From: an uncultured Clostridia bacterium
GTDB taxonomy: Bacteria > Bacillota > Clostridia > Lachnospirales > CAG-274
Direction: 5' to 3'
DNA length: 6,710 nt
Assembly (NCBI GenBank): GCA_947629215.1
Contig: CANRCU010000131.1
Span: forward strand, 1-6,710
Shown: positions 6,386-6,710 of the stretch, piece after piece
How positions within the stretch are numbered: position 1 is the first letter of the stretch
Layout of the letters: every line of letters starts with the position of its first letter
Notes under the pieces: generated by a model
The model's input: the letters and a program-made list of their open reading frames with translations, nothing else
What the model was told of the DNA's origin: nothing
Databases searched by the model: none
Position numbers and translations under genes: made by a program

Positions 6386-6710
6386 ATGAACAACAAAAAT
6401 GCGGTAAGAGTTACTGACATGGTGGAAATTTCACTGTTTGCGGCGATAATAATTATTTTATCGTTAACGCCGCTGGGATTTATTCCGATAACACCTGCGA
6501 TCAATGCAACGACCATGCATATACCAGTTATTATTGCGGGTGTTGTGCTGGGGTATAAAAAAGGCGCTGTAACGGGCTTTTTATTTGGCTTGATAAGTTT
6601 TGTAAGGGCAACTATGACTCCCGGGGTCACAAGTTTTTTGTTTTCGCCCTTTGTTACTTTCGGTAACTGGAAAAGCCTTATAATATGCTTTATACCGCGT
6701 ATTCTCATAG
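6386..6710 (+). CDS. ECF transporter S component, possibly pantothenate-type (PanT-like), 3' end outside window
   Basis: The frame is open from ATG 6386 to the edge of the window, giving 108 residues of a hydrophobic membrane protein. A short polar N-terminus is followed by a membrane helix (about 14-34, with IIIILSLTPLGFIPI). Then comes INATTMHIPVIIAGVVLGYKK (about 39-60), a helix rich in Gly/Phe (GAVTGFLFGLISF), and TPGVTSFLFSPF. The pattern of LGFIPI, ATTMHIPV and LGYKKGAVTGFLFG is typical of substrate-binding S components of energy-coupling-factor vitamin importers, which work in the membrane with EcfT and the EcfA ATPases. The ATT-x-HIPV version resembles the subgroup assigned to pantothenate, but the ligand is an inference and folate, riboflavin or other vitamins are not strictly excluded. 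No EcfA or EcfT gene is in view, so it may use a shared module encoded elsewhere. It has its own promoter and a strong ribosome binding site. Confidence 0.78.
   Translation, partial: MNNKNAVRVTDMVEISLFAAIIIILSLTPLGFIPITPAINATTMHIPVIIAGVVLGYKKGAVTGFLFGLISFVRATMTPGVTSFLFSPFVTFGNWKSLIICFIPRILI

Noticed and set aside
6352..6708. Open frame on the - strand at the right end (118 codons)
   Set aside because: It is antisense to the S-component gene, which has a promoter, strong ribosome binding site and recognisable membrane-protein motifs; the antisense frame has none.
1..6710. CRISPR arrays, insertion sequences, tRNA/rRNA genes, prophage or defence genes
   Set aside because: Read by eye on both strands, no spaced direct repeats, transposase motifs, terminal inverted repeats, tRNA cloverleaf or rRNA segments were seen; the region is densely coding with uniform codon use.

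Overview
The window looks like ordinary chromosome from a member of the Bacillota, most likely a gut-type Clostridia (Oscillospiraceae-like). The evidence is moderate G+C, very heavy use of ATA for isoleucine, AGG/AGA arginine codons, purine-rich Shine-Dalgarno sites, and gene families typical of that group: a tsaB-rimI pair, a YcbZ-type Lon-like protease, comF, a Uup/YfmR-type ABC-F protein and an ECF-transporter S component. The taxon is inferred from these traits and was not confirmed by any search.

All recognised genes lie on the + strand. Positions 1-215 hold the 3' end of tsaB (tRNA t6A modification). It is followed by rimI (231-707, ribosomal-protein N-acetyltransferase), a 788-residue Lon-like AAA/protease (762-3128), an RluA-family pseudouridine synthase (3132-3752), a comF gene split by a one-base deletion in an A run (3724-4457), and an ABC-F ATPase (4484-6259). 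Gaps are short: 15, 54, 3, -29 and 26 bases. This suggests one co-transcribed block, possibly with an extra promoter before the Lon-like gene. A 126-base gap then carries a good extended -10 sigma-A-type promoter and a strong Shine-Dalgarno. These begin a new unit with an ECF S-component membrane protein (6386 onward), which runs off the right edge.

The shared theme of the block is loose: translation and RNA quality (tsaB, rimI, the pseudouridine synthase, ABC-F), plus a protease and a competence/phosphoribosyltransferase-like protein. No RNA genes, insertion sequences, CRISPR arrays or long repeats were seen. I did not find a convincing undescribed system. The two points most worth a second look are the comF frameshift, whose downstream half is perfectly preserved, and the apparent loss of the Walker B acidic residues in the Lon-like protein despite an intact Walker A and an intact Ser-Lys protease dyad.
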